A DNA stretch of 64,000 bases from Rhizopus arrhizus. Taxonomy: Eukaryota > Mucoromycota > Mucoromycetes > Mucorales > Rhizopodaceae. Position 1 is the stretch's first letter. Each line of letters begins with the position of its first letter. Where the stretch lies: positions 1,684,001 to 1,748,000 of the forward strand of contig JAKZZE010000009.1 in NCBI GenBank assembly GCA_024220505.1, given 5' to 3'. This document shows, in pieces, positions 1 through 11,755 of the stretch. A model generated the notes under the pieces. That model had not been told where the DNA came from. It did not search any database and was given only the letters and a program-made list of their open reading frames with translations. Made by a program: the position numbers and the translations under genes.

Positions 1-2464
1 AAACTATAATTCATTTTTGCGAAAAACTTTAATAACAGCATACTGTAAAAGAACATGTATATTATAAATAAAAAATTTTAACAGACTGTTTTGTTCAAGA
101 AAGAAAAAAAAAAAAAAGATAGAGAATCAGAATTCAATAGAACTAAAATATCTATAGCGTGAAACATATATAAAATCTGGATATGCATCATTTAATAAAA
201 CCATCTTATTAGGATATGTACAATGCAATTGATGAAACACCCTATGTATTATGCAGATGGCTAAATTCTACTAGTTATTAGTTTCTCTGTATTTATATCA
301 AATAATACTTTACTAATTTCATAAAATAACATTTGGTTACTACTACTACATTATGATGTCTCATAAAATAAAAGATCATAAAATCCAACGAGCCTGAAAA
401 AGTTATATTTTTATTTAATAACATTGTATCTAGTATTTATATCTTTTTCATAAAGGTTCAATTAAATCCTTTTCAAGATGCTTTAACTAACTATAGCATG
501 TATAAATTTTAGTATGAAGATTTGTTCCTGGTTATGCAAGTGGACTGTTTATAAGTATTTCTTGAGTTGATTACATTAGGTACTATATTAAAGCAACTTG
601 TATTGAGTTAGAGGAGTATAATCATTTATAACCGAATAAGAGAGAAAAGATTGTAATAAATCTTTGCAAAGTACACACTACTCTGATTTTGTAAACTGAA
701 TATGAATCATGTTTAAAGTATGTCGGGATACGACAGGCTTATTCGATTGCGTTGTTAAGAATGTCTCTGTCTTTTGTTGTTGTAAATTTTGTTTTGTCTT
801 GTAGATAGTTGAGTTGTTCATATAATTCGGTACTTGCTCTGGCTCAAATTCTTGTGATTTCTGTGATTTTATATATGATGTACAAGCTGGTGTTATATAA
901 TGGTAATAATGATTTAAGAAAAAATAAAAACAAAGATCAAGAAACAGTTTGAGTACTTTTGAGACTGATCTTTACTTCGGTTTAAGTTAAAGTAAAAATT
1001 ATTCTAATTGAAGGCAGGTATTTATATCTTATTGAGTGAGTGGCTTGATATCTTTTATTGTAAGCGTTCTTCTGATATCCAGGTACTTTAGCAAGTGTCA
1101 TCTATAATTATGATTATGAAAACTTCTCATTTGTTCTTTGTATGTCTGTCATAGATTATCTTTTATTCTGGGAATTCCTCGCTGATTTGAATAAGGTTAT
1201 TTTACGCGTTATTTCAATTATGTGAAAGATTAGCAATATTCCTGATATTGTATTGGATTTTGTTAACTTAGTTGATACTTCTTCTTATCAAAGAACTCTC
1301 ATTAATACAAAACATATTCTTTTAAAATATGTTTAATTGGAATTAATTGTATGATCTTATTTAAATAAACTTTTATTTTATTTTATTTAATTATGATCTT
1401 GTATTAAGACTTACATTTATCAATGTCAACTACAACCAGTTACTGTTCTACAACAAAGAGGACGTCGCAACTCAAGCAGTTAAACTTCCGAACTTAAGTC
1501 CAATGGATCTACCTTATTGACCTTCGTTGAAATTAAAAAACTTTTCATTTTCCCAATTTATAAGTTTGCATGGATTCATGTAGTACAAAAGAGACGAAAA
1601 TAATTTTATAAGAAATACAATCTCTTTTTGCTCAATATGCAGATTATAAACATATACATATCGTTATAGATATAATATACTTTTATTCTAGCTTTTTTTT
1701 TGGTACAAAAATTACATCTCTTGTGGAATAGGCGTGTTGTTTCTCTCGATTAATAAAATTAACAAATAAATCAAATAATCGATGAGTCTCTTGAAACTCT
1801 TTATTGAGTAAGGACGAGAGAGGGAGCCCATTCAATACAAACTACATCTTAGAATATAACAATATGATTTAGAGCCCGAGGTAGTACGGTATAAATTATG
1901 TGGGCTGTTTATCGTACATAGCACGAAGTGCTATATATGATATGCAGTCAAATTATTAATTTTAAGAATCTTTTGAGTGATCTCACACGACATTAAGGAT
2001 ATTATTAGAGTAAATACGACATCTGTATCCTGCAAATTCAATCTCGTATTATTTTACTCGAAGTCCCACTGTTAAAATACCCGAAGTATAATAATTTAGA
2101 ATATAGGGTTTGGGTGCAGTGGCACGTGTTTAAATGCAGGACGAAGAGATGAATTTAGCCACATATCATTAGTGTCGTTGTTAACAATAAAACCAACCAA
2201 TAGTAAGTCGAAATAAACAATAAAGTAAACTTGAACTTGTGAGGAAAGCTGCTTTTTATTTTTTACAAAACAATACAACCATTTATATGTTTTTATGATG
2301 AGGTCCAGAAATCTCTCAATTGTCCTAGATAGCGAAGTTGCAGTGAGAACTGGGTCTCAGAGACATCTGGGTCTCACTTTTTACTCGGACCGCACATCAC
2401 GTGTTGTCCGGACCGGACAATTATCTTAGATCTTATATTTTCTAGCTACTACTTCAGAAATGGT
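1..2464. other. gene-poor AT-rich region
   Basis: I see no convincing coding exon, RNA gene or transposase remnant in this stretch. It is AT-rich with scattered homopolymers and short open frames that lack conserved sequence. Close to the tRNA it contains a small GC-richer patch (about 2340-2430) with a duplicated 10-bp word and a CCGGACCGGAC near-palindrome, described under findings. Confidence 0.6.
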
Positions 2465-2547
2465 GACAATTTGACCGAGAGGCCTAAGGTGGCAGACTCG
2501 AAATCTGTTGTGCTCTGCACGCGCAGGTTCAAATCCTGCAATTGTCG
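2465..2547 (+). tRNA. tRNA-Ser (anticodon CGA)
   Basis: The segment folds by eye as a class II tRNA. The 7-bp acceptor stem GACAATT pairs with AATTGTC at 2540-2546, and 2547 is the discriminator base. The anticodon stem GCAGA/TCTGT encloses the loop CTCGAAA, giving anticodon CGA, which reads the serine codon UCG. A long variable arm (TGTGCTCTGCACGC) fits tRNA-Ser, and the T arm is GCAGG-TTCAAAT-CCTGC, which also supplies the B box. No intron is visible in the anticodon loop. A run of seven T about 20 nt downstream could serve as the RNA polymerase III terminator. Retroelement-like sequence begins right behind it. Confidence 0.93.
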
Positions 2548-3176
2548 ACATGTTATTTTATACTAAATATTTTTTTGTCTTATTGTTGTAATGTCGTGTT
2601 TGATCACGAATAATTTTTTTATTGTAACAAAGATTACAACATTAACACCAGCAATGGCTGTGGTTTGTGAATTTTTAATTTTGAACCTTATTCTTTTTTT
2701 GAACTTTATTTCAAAATCAAACTTTATATCGAAATCAAACCTTATTGTAACGCACACAATATGAAAATATAAAAAAAAAAATTGTACCACAAGAATTGAA
2801 TGAATACAGTAAGCTGTATGAATACAGACAGTTGTTTGAATTCAGATGGCTATGTAGATTCATACAAAAAATTTTTCACACTAAAAACCAAAAACAACAG
2901 ATAATCAGAAAACTCAAAAAACATATAAATACCTCGACATTTTAACAGCAATCAAGACTTACTTACTTACTTTTAACTTATTTTTGAACTTACTTACTTT
3001 AACTACTTTACTTTATTTATTTTGCTTTTTGATTATTTAATAAATATCATATAAAGTAAATCTCTTTTGTTTTTCTTTTATTTTACTTAACATCAAGAAC
3101 AAGAAGTCCCTTGAAGTATATACACTTCATTGTAAATCCTTTTTATTTTATTCAAAACAGTTTGATCTACTTATAA

Positions 3177-4300
3177 GATCTGGTGGTCACTTTACTCAAG
3201 TAACTTATATTCAAATCATTATTCTTTTTGGAATCAAATCCTACCTAAACCTTTGATCTTACATCAAGACTCTCTTAAATCAAACCTATTTAACACTACA
3301 AAAACCTTACAAACTCCAATCTCACATTATATTGAAATCAAACTTTATTTCTCTTTGTCTATAAAATAAACAAGCTTTTATTTTTATTTTACTTCACTTC
3401 TCTTGACTTATATATTTTAACTTCTCTTTACTTATCTTAAATATATTTTTATCCAATAAATCAAGTATCTTTATCCTTGAATCTTTTGGTATATTACTCT
3501 TAAAACACAAGCAAGACAAGACCATTGAAGTCAATTATCTTCATTGTAAATATTCTTAAAACTCTTATCAAGTTACTTTATTACAAACAAGTTTGATCTA
3601 CTTAACAAGATCTGGTGGTCACTTACAAGCGAACCTAATATCAATACTCTACCCAACTCTTATTTTTTTATCCATTTTCATCAACTTTACTCTATTTCAA
3701 AACCGTTAACTCTTACAAGCCATTGAAGGAACAAAAAATTACAACACAAAAAAATGACAATTATACTGTAGCACAAATGATGAAATTTTGGATCTGGAGA
3801 ACAATGATGATCAGAAGAACAAATTTTGATGTCGTTCGACATAGATAGCAAACAACATAAACAATAAGCCACGTTTTTTTTTATATAAATAAGATGAATA
3901 TTTTTAACCAAAATACACAATCTAATTTCAAGAGAATCCAATTCAATAAATCAAATCTTCTTGCGCTTAAAAAGCAATCTTTTCTTATTAGGTCACAATT
4001 ACCTTTTCTTTTTCTTTTTACTTATTCTTTCTGATTTGATACCTTAGTTATCATGAATCAAGAAAGATCCCTTTTATTTTATCTTTTATAAAACAATCTT
4101 ACTCTTAACCTTATTGATCTATAAAGATCTGGTGGTCACTACTTAAAACCAAAATTACTATATCAAAAGAACTGTTAAACATTCACTCGAGTAATCAAAT
4201 TCAAGTCATTCAAGGCCTCAAACTTCAAACTAAACAAATCTACAACACTTTAATACAGTCCAAATCCCAAGTACTAACAAGTTGCATTTGGTGGTCACTA
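3177..4300 (+). repeat. four dispersed copies of a gatctggtggtcact motif
   Basis: The motif occurs at 3177-3191, 3609-3623 and 4126-4140, and as the weaker tttggtggtcacta at 4287-4300. The first two copies are also alike upstream: a 'ttgaag...cttcattgtaaat' block, then 'gtttgatctactta', then 'gatctggtggtcact'. Spacings are about 432, 517 and 161 bp. TGG at this position resembles the start of an LTR-element primer binding site, since it would pair with a tRNA 3' CCA. The repeats may therefore mark nested or duplicated LTR/primer-site junctions. That interpretation is inference; the repetition itself is visible. Confidence 0.6.
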
Positions 4301-4404
4301 CGAGGGATCTAAATCAAAAACTTAAAAGAAAAATCTATAAATCAAGAACAACTTATAAATCTACAAACTCGAGTTTTTAAAACAACATTATCACAAATTT
4401 TGAA

Positions 4405-5574
4405 ATGCTAACCTTTACCACAGGACATATAGCGTTGACAAATACCAGTATGAATGCAAGTTACCGACTTGTACTTATTGATTTCCATGGTTACGAAGGC
4501 GAAGACTTTCATCACTTTTTAGAAACCTTAGAATCGTACTTTGCTATTAATAACATCACTCAATAACCCCGCAAACTTACTATTTTGAAAGCACAATTAC
4601 GTGGAGCAGCTAAAGTGTATTATGAAAAAGAAATACTCAGGCGAATCCCTGACGTTAAATATGATACTGCAACAGAATTCTTAACAAGCCATTATATCAC
4701 TCCGGAATTGATACAAAGTTACGAACTAGAGTTCAACGAAATGTACCAGGGCGAACAAGAACATCCCCAGATATTCCTTGCTAGATTAAGAGAAACTGCA
4801 GGCCTTGCCGGTATCACCCAAGAGCCAGTCAAAGATAGCAGGTTCCGTGCAGGCCTTCTTAGAGAGATAAAGCAATTTTGCATCCAGAGCAGTTCAAAGA
4901 CTATGCAAGACTGGATTAATCACTCTGAAGGATGGTGGAATGCTAATAGACCTCGCAAGGTCGCTATAGTTGATAATCCTTTTATACCAAGGAATGCTAA
5001 TCAAGCCCTTATATATCAAAATGATGCTACACAACATTACCATCACATGTCCAATAACCACAACATTGATTTGGTTGATACAAATGAACATTCCATGCCA
5101 ACATTAACTCTTAATCAAATACATTACAACAACGTCCAACCCACTTGTGCCTATCACGACAATGTACTCGGTACAAATCAGCTAGTAGCTATGAATACAT
5201 CAAGAAATCGCAACCAAGCACGCCATGTACAAGCTAATGGACATCGTAGCATCAATACTAATCAGTAGCAAGATCTTATCGAGCTAATTCAACAAACAAT
5301 TCGACAAGAACTCAATAAGCAACAAACTTATAACCAACTTAACCGAAACTACAACAGATACAACCGTTACAATAACAACAATAATAACTACAACAACCAC
5401 AACAGCAGATATGGAAGAAGTAATGGAAATATGGACAACAATACTGGATCTAACCGAAATGGACTTGCTTACAGTAACGACAATCGCAACCAGCAAAGAT
5501 ACAGTAATGGAAACCAGCCGCAACAACCTCAACAGAATGATCAGCGACATTTCCAACAACAGTCAAAAAACTAA
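4405..5574 (+). pseudogene. retrotransposon gag-like protein, two nonsense codons
   Basis: A single frame of 389 codons runs from the ATG at 4405 to TAA at 5572-5574. It is broken by TAA at 4564-4566 (codon 54) and TAG at 5266-5268 (codon 288). The first half resembles the retrotransposon gag capsid core (KAQLRGAAKVYYEKEI, then WINHSEGWWNANRPRK). The last 100 codons are Asn/Gln/Arg-rich, like a nucleic-acid-binding tail, but have no CCHC knuckle. Both stops follow or replace Gln-type codons (CAA TAA, CAG TAG), so single C-to-T changes could explain them. The frame otherwise stays open, so decay looks fairly recent. It is followed by the protease frame in a different phase. Confidence 0.7.
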
Positions 5575-5600
5575 ATGAGTCGGTTGTTTTTAATGATAAA

Positions 5601-6590
5601 ATGAATGGTCAATCGAACACCCATAATAATAACAAATCCATTAAACACGAAAACTCTCAACACCAATGTAATGTCATCCTATCAGATATAGAAACCAATT
5701 ATGATCCTGCTCAAATAGAACTCTGTGCTGCAATAAGACCTGAACGGCCTCCTGATGTTACTACTGCTACTCATAACAAAATAAAGTCAACATCGAAGTC
5801 TAAGGGCAAGCAACCTACATTAGCAAGAAAAGTTGTAACGAGAAGTCATTTGGAAGAAATTCGGCCAGTTAGCAATCAACAGAATACATCACAACATGAT
5901 ATAAACATGAACACAGATTTACCTGTACAAAATAGAGAAACAATCAAACAAAACCGAACTAGAACCAAAAGTGAACCAGCTCTAATTCAATATGACATAG
6001 TTTCTGATGTAATGAAGCAAAAGGCAGATATCGAAATAGGAGAACTTATTTAAGTAGCTCCAACCCTAAGACGAAAGTTAATCAGCGAATGCAGACCCAA
6101 GCGCATATCCACAAAACAGCAACAACAAGAGCAACGACAACCTATGATACAAGCTTTAGATATTGTTGACGATGAATTAAATACAACAGCAGTACACTCT
6201 ACTGTGTACATCAATGATAAGAAGATCAAGAATTTAGTAGATTGTAGAGCTTCCAAGACTTGTATGTCAAAAGAATTGGCTGATGTGCTCGGTTTAGAAA
6301 TAGATGCACCGTCTGAAAGCGTTTTTACACTTGGAAATAACAGTAAACAACCCGCTCTTGGAATAATTTACGACGTACCAATAGAAGTAAAGGAAGGTAT
6401 CATTATTCCTTGTACAGTAGAAGTATTACCATCGTGCCCTTCGCACCTCATCTTAGGCACCAATTGGTTAAATCGTGCCAAGACAAAAACTGATTTCAAT
6501 AGCTCAACCTTAAAACTGAAATATAAAAACAAGAAAGCTGAAATAGAAATACACTTTATCAGGAATAATGTGCATACCAGGTATATTTAG
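5601..6590 (+). pseudogene. retrotransposon aspartic protease region, one nonsense codon
   Basis: The frame runs from ATG 5601 to TAG at 6588-6590 with one internal TAA at 6051-6053. The N-terminal half is a polar linker. The C-terminal half (from about 6180) is a retropepsin-like domain: a flap-side segment around FTLGNNSKQPALG and the typical second motif HLILGTNWL. The active-site loop, normally D-T/S-G-A, reads VDCRAS at 6237-6254: the Asp remains but Thr-Gly is replaced by Cys-Arg. That should abolish activity. No polymerase domain follows. Confidence 0.7.
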
Positions 6591-7030
6591 TAGTCAGACT
6601 AGTTTAACCAAACAATAAGCCTTTTTTCTTCGTATCATTGCAATATTTGATCATGAAATAAGATTTATATGAAATATGAGTATGACTTTTTGTTATGCTA
6701 AATCACTTGTTTTACAAAACTTATCATACATCAATTACGAACAATGTGCCATACGTCTTGGTTATCATTAGGATATATGCCAGATGGGTATCCTCAAGAG
6801 CGTACTGTCATCCTTTTCAAACATAGCTTAATGAGTTCAACCCCCCCTTTGCATATCATTCTATTATTTGAGGCCATTAAATAAAGCGAAATTCATGCAC
6901 AATTAAATTTTCCCGTGCGTGGGGACCAGGGTTAAATGAAATTTCAAATACAGCTCTTTGTAATTGCTTTGTAATTGTTACGTTCACTTCGCTTTTTTCC
7001 CTTTTTCATTTATATTATTGTGTCTAGAGA
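6591..7030. other. intergenic, presumed lon promoter
   Basis: These 440 bp separate the retroelement relic from the Lon start codon. A C7 tract (6841-6847) and a short inverted patch are visible. No coding exon or clear TATA box was found. Confidence 0.4.
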
Positions 7031-10000
7031 ATGAATCATTCGTTTCTTATTCATGTATCAAAGGAAATACCTCGCTCAAAAGTAAACCAAGCCATTTTCT
7101 CCCAGCTGCAGTCACCTGTACCGACCAAACCTTTCAGTTTACGTTCTTTTTCGACCAGTCGTAGTCAAAGCAACATTTCCATTTGGGGAGCTGAAGGTGT
7201 TCAAAGATCACTTAAAGGGAGTGAATCTGTTTGTATAGGTCTTACGCCTATACGCAACCCCTCGCGCCTTCGTCAAACGATTGTTTCATTTAGCACCAGT
7301 ACTGTTCACTGCAGAGATCGCAATCCCAAAGATGATCCTGCTGATCAGCTACCGCCTTCAAATGGTAGGGGAAACGGAGACAGTGGAGGAAAGCCAAAGA
7401 ATCATTCTTGGGATGTGACGGATAACCAACTTCAAAAACCAACTGTGCCCGAGGAATATCCACAAGTTCTGGCGCTTCCCATCTCTGGGCGTCCCCTCTT
7501 TCCTGGATTTTATAAGGCCGTTGTCATCAAGGAACCTAAAGTCACAGCAGCCATTAAGGAATTGATGAAACGTGGACAGCCTTATGTGGGTGCATTTCTG
7601 TTAAAGGAAGAAGGCTTAGAAACCGATACCATCACAAATATCAATGAGGTACATCAAATTGGTGTCTTTGCACAGATCACAAGTGTGTTTTCTTCTTCGA
7701 CTGGAAAGGAGGATGGTGGATTGACGGCCGTCCTATATCCTCACAGACGTATAAAAATGAACGAGCTACTAACGATTAAACATCAGGAACGGTCTGTTGC
7801 AGCTGCAGAAGACGTTTCATCAAAAGAGGCAGAGAAAAGTAAGGATCAATCGAGACTTGACCCTGAAAAGGCAGCGGCAGGTATGCAGTGATGACTATAT
7901 GAGAAAGGCAGGGTTGTTTAATTCATGTTTTTCAGATGAGTTCATACCTGATGAAAAAGTAGAGGGCACAACAGATCGACCTTATGCAACCTCATTTTTG
8001 GCTGACGAGTATGCAGTGTCTCTTGCAAACGTAGAAAATTATTCAGAACCAGAATATTCTAAAAAGAGTCAATATATTCGTGCAGTCACTTCAGAAATTG
8101 TTTCTGTCTTTAAAGAAATCGCATCCTTGAACCCGCTTTTTAGAGATCAAATAGCCAACTTTTCTATGTCTCAGTCAGCTGGAAATGTGTTTGAAGAACC
8201 TTCTAAGCTTGCTGACTTTGCAGCAGCAGTATCTGCAGGAGAATCATCTGAACTTCAAGAAGTGCTGGAAACTTTACCTGTGGAAGAAAGACTTCAAAAG
8301 GCATTGATTGTGCTCAAAAAGGAATTGATGAATGCTCAATTACAGAATAAGATATCAAAAGATGTTGAAAGCAAGATCGCCAAACGTCAACGTGAATACT
8401 ACTTGATGGAGCAGTTGAAGGGTATCAAGAAGGAATTGGGATTGGAAAGTGATGGAAAAGACAAGTTAGTAGAAGGATTTAAAGAAAAAGCCTCTAAGCT
8501 TGCTATGCCTGAAACAGTAAAGAAAGTCTTTGATGAGGTAAAAAAAAAAAAAATGAAGGGAGCACGCTCTATTGCAAATACTGAAAGCTAACAGTGAATG
8601 TTTATTCTAGGAAATCAACAAATTAGCTCACCTTGAACCAGCTGCCTCAGAATTTAACGTTACTCGAAATTATCTTGACTGGATCACTCAGATCCCTTGG
8701 GGCAAAATATCTCATGAGAATTACAACATTGCACGCGCGACCCAAGTTTTGGATGAGGATCACTATGGTCTTAAGGACGTAAAAGATAGGATTTTAGAAT
8801 TTATTGCTGTAGGAAAGCTGAGGGGCACAATGCAAGGCAAGATCTTGTGTCTTTCAGGTCCACCTGGTGTGGGAAAGACCTCGATCGGTAAAAGTATCGC
8901 CCGCGCCCTGGATCGTGAGTTCTTTCGCTTTTCTGTTGGCGGTCTGACGGATGTGGCTGAAATCAAGGGCCACAGACGTACCTATGTGGGTGCCATGCCT
9001 GGTAAAGTTATCCAGGCCTTAAAGAAGGTTCAGACTGAAAACCCCTTGATTTTAATTGATGAGATTGACAAGGTGGGAAGAGGTCACCAAGGAGATCCAT
9101 CATCAGCTCTTCTTGAACTATTGGACCCTGAGCAAAATAATGGTTTCTTGGATCACTACATGGATGTCCCCGTTGATCTATCTAAAGTTTTATTTGTCTG
9201 TACAGCCAACGTGCTTGATACCATTCCTGGACCACTTTTAGACCGTATGGAAGTGATTCAACTTTCAGGATATATTGCAGAAGAAAAAGCCGCTATTGCT
9301 TCCAAATATTTGACTCCTGCTGCCAAGGTTTCTGCAGGGCTTGAGCATATTAATGTGAATTTAACAGAGGATGCTATTGATACACTGATTAAGAACTATT
9401 GTCGGGAAAGTGGCGTTAGAAATTTGAAAAAACATATAGACAAAGTATTTAGAAAAGCAGCACTTAAAGTCGTTCAAGAGGCAGGTGAAGACAACAAAGC
9501 GGATGATAGTAAAGAAACGAATACAGATGTATCAAAAGAAAAAGAAGTAGTGAAGGAAGGGAGTGTAAAGCCATTGCCCATTTCTAGTGACATCAAGGTT
9601 GAAATCAATTCTGAAAACTTAAAGGATTATGTGGGACCTCAAGTTTACCAAGCTGAACGCCTCTATGAGCAAGCACCACCAGGTGTTGTTATGGGATTGG
9701 CATGGACAAGCATGGGTAAAAAAAAAATGTTTGCAAAATTGATAAAACTCATTTTTTTATGTATGTAAATAGGTGGCTCATCTCTTTATATCGAATCTGT
9801 TCTTGAATCATCTCTGAATCCTAAATCAACACCTCAGCTTTCTAAAACCGGTCAACTTGGAGATGTTATGAAAGAATCAACAAGTATTGCTTACACTTAT
9901 GCTAAATCCTTGGTAGCTACACGGTTCCCTGGAAATAAGTTCTTTGAGAAGGCAAAGGTTCATTTGCATTGCCCTGCTGGAGCAGTTCCTAAAGATGGTA

Positions 10001-10412
10001 TAAGAAAAACAAATTTTGGGTAGCTTTTATTTATTCACCCATTTTATATCTAGGACCATCTGCTGGTATCACTATGGCAACTTCATTACTATCTCTTGCC
10101 TTTAACAAACCTGTTAGTTCAAATATTGCTATGACTGGTGAATTGACTGTGACAGGAAAAGTTTTAAAGATTGGAGGATTAAAAGAAAAGACAATTGCAG
10201 CCAAGAGATCTAAAATAAATACTATTTTGTTCCCCAAGGATAATCAAGCTGACTGGGACGAATTACCCGAATATATTAAGGAAGACATGACGGGTATTCC
10301 ATGCGATACTTACGAAGACGTCTTTAAAGTTATCTTTCCTGATGTTACAAAAGATCAAGTAAACAATCTATGGTCAGACGTATTGAAAGAAGAAAACGAA
10401 AAGCCCAATTAA
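7031..10412 (+). CDS. PIM1: mitochondrial Lon protease (PIM1/LONP1)
   Basis: This is the ATP-dependent serine protease of the mitochondrial matrix, which degrades damaged and short-lived proteins. Five exons are supported by phase and family sequence: 7031-7880, 7936-8537, 8611-9715, 9773-9997 and 10054-10412, giving about 1046 aa. The first ~100 residues are basic and Ser/Arg-rich, as expected for a mitochondrial presequence. The Lon N-terminal substrate domain starts near [17 protein letters not shown]. The AAA+ module has Walker A GPPGVGKT (567-574) and Walker [13 protein letters not shown] charged linker rich in Lys/Asp/Glu (about 9480-9570) precedes the protease domain. The Ser-Lys dyad is in place: GPSAG (Ser930) and GGLKEK (Lys973). 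Short introns interrupt it just before GGSSLYIES and before GPSAG. No frameshift was seen. Confidence 0.95.
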
Positions 10413-11755
10413 TAAAATAGATTCTTATCAACAGTCTCCCTTTATTTTATTTCTCCTACAAAAAACAATTATGCAGCTCTACAATCGCAGGATGAACGTG
10501 TATAAAAATATGGTTTTAAAGCATGCTTTTCATATGAATGATACAAAAGCTATTGTATTATGTAGCAAACCAATACGAGGTACGCTTAATTCAGAAAAAG
10601 ACAAACCAGGCTACCAGGAAAAGGAATTAACATGAAATCAATGGATCAGCTGAATCTTATTTTTTCTCTCCGTCAAAAAGACGATATCTTCAATCGTTTA
10701 AGCAACTCAAGAGCAAAGGGAATCAAGGCCATACATAATTTGATATAAATATCGGATGATTCAGGATAAATTGAAGAGAATAAGCCTAAAATGGCAATTT
10801 TTATTTTACGAAATGAATACATCTATTCGACGAACGTCAGCCTCAGTTTATGAGATGTGGAATCATCATACGAATATATTTCTAAAGATCAAAAAGGCTG
10901 CGCAGAATATGAAAATAAGTTTAATGAAACTGTAGTTAAAAACGATAAGAGTCGACTGATAGCAATTTGCTTCAATATAATCATTGGATTATGGTATGCA
11001 GAGTTAAGATTGATAAAGAAATCAAGATGTTAGGATTCTTAAAATATAGATTAAACACAAGTGAATGAACACAGTATTGTGCGCTTCAGAACGTTTGATC
11101 GCGTTATATTCTTTATCGAACTTGCCAGTTAGAAAGATCAGTCTATTTTTAGCATATCAATACATTGGTCGAAATAACTTAAAGAAGTAGGTGCATTTAA
11201 CGATGCTTAGTGCACAGATAGATGTCTTTGTCAGAAAGAGAACAGTTATTAGTGAAAAAGTACAACGAAAGGTTAAGTAGATGAACGGTTGACCAGGATG
11301 AATGTTTGATGGACGTGATTGTTTCACAATATCACAAGTCAACCAGAAAAAAATAAAAATAAAAAAAAGAGACTAACGATATGTCAGAATGATATTCGTA
11401 CTACTTCATAACGCATTTAATATAGCTGCACGATTTACACATAGTAACATGGTTTATATAAGCTACATGATTAAAGACATAAATGTGATGTAAAAAGAAG
11501 GAGAACTGCATTATTTTCAGAGCAAAACAAAAGAACAAGAATGAAAAGGAAACGAAGAGAGAGTGGACGTCTGTTGTAATGTAGAGTATATAGATTGGGA
11601 ATAAGATAGGTCAAGTCATTTGATGACCCGTTTGATGTCATTTTACTGTTTGAAAATGGCACAAGATGGATCAATTACACAAAGGCTCAGCAACAATTCC
11701 CAAACTTGTCAAATTCTCATACTAATGATTCGAGTCCTCCTTTTTCAATATTTTA
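10413..11755. other. intergenic between lon and QNG1, possibly decayed coding sequence
   Basis: No intact gene was recognised. A 54-codon ATG frame (10471-10635) and a broken frame from about 10640 to 11020 have somewhat protein-like composition, but I cannot assign them to a family. The stretch could be a worn gene or transposon, or simply non-coding. The two flanking genes point toward each other across it. Confidence 0.35.

Larger units (their letters stand above)
2551..6590 (+). mobile_element. decayed LTR-retrotransposon fragment (gag-protease, no RT)
   Basis: The gag-like and retropepsin-like reading frames at 4405-6590 identify this as a Ty3/gypsy-type LTR element. It starts just behind tRNA-Ser with a TGTTA sequence (2551) that could be an LTR start. 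The 1.8-kb leader has no coding capacity but contains four copies of a gatctggtggtcact-like motif. No reverse transcriptase, RNase H or integrase follows the protease, and I could not find a matching LTR pair by eye, so both boundaries are estimates. Three in-frame stop codons and an altered protease active site show that it is not functional. Placement next to a tRNA gene fits the known insertion habit of several LTR elements. Confidence 0.6.

Noticed and set aside
4405..6590. Stop-codon reassignment (TAA/TAG as Gln) to explain readable gag and protease frames
   Set aside because: Every intact gene in the window uses TAA, TAG or TGA as a normal terminator, so decay of a transposon is the simpler explanation.
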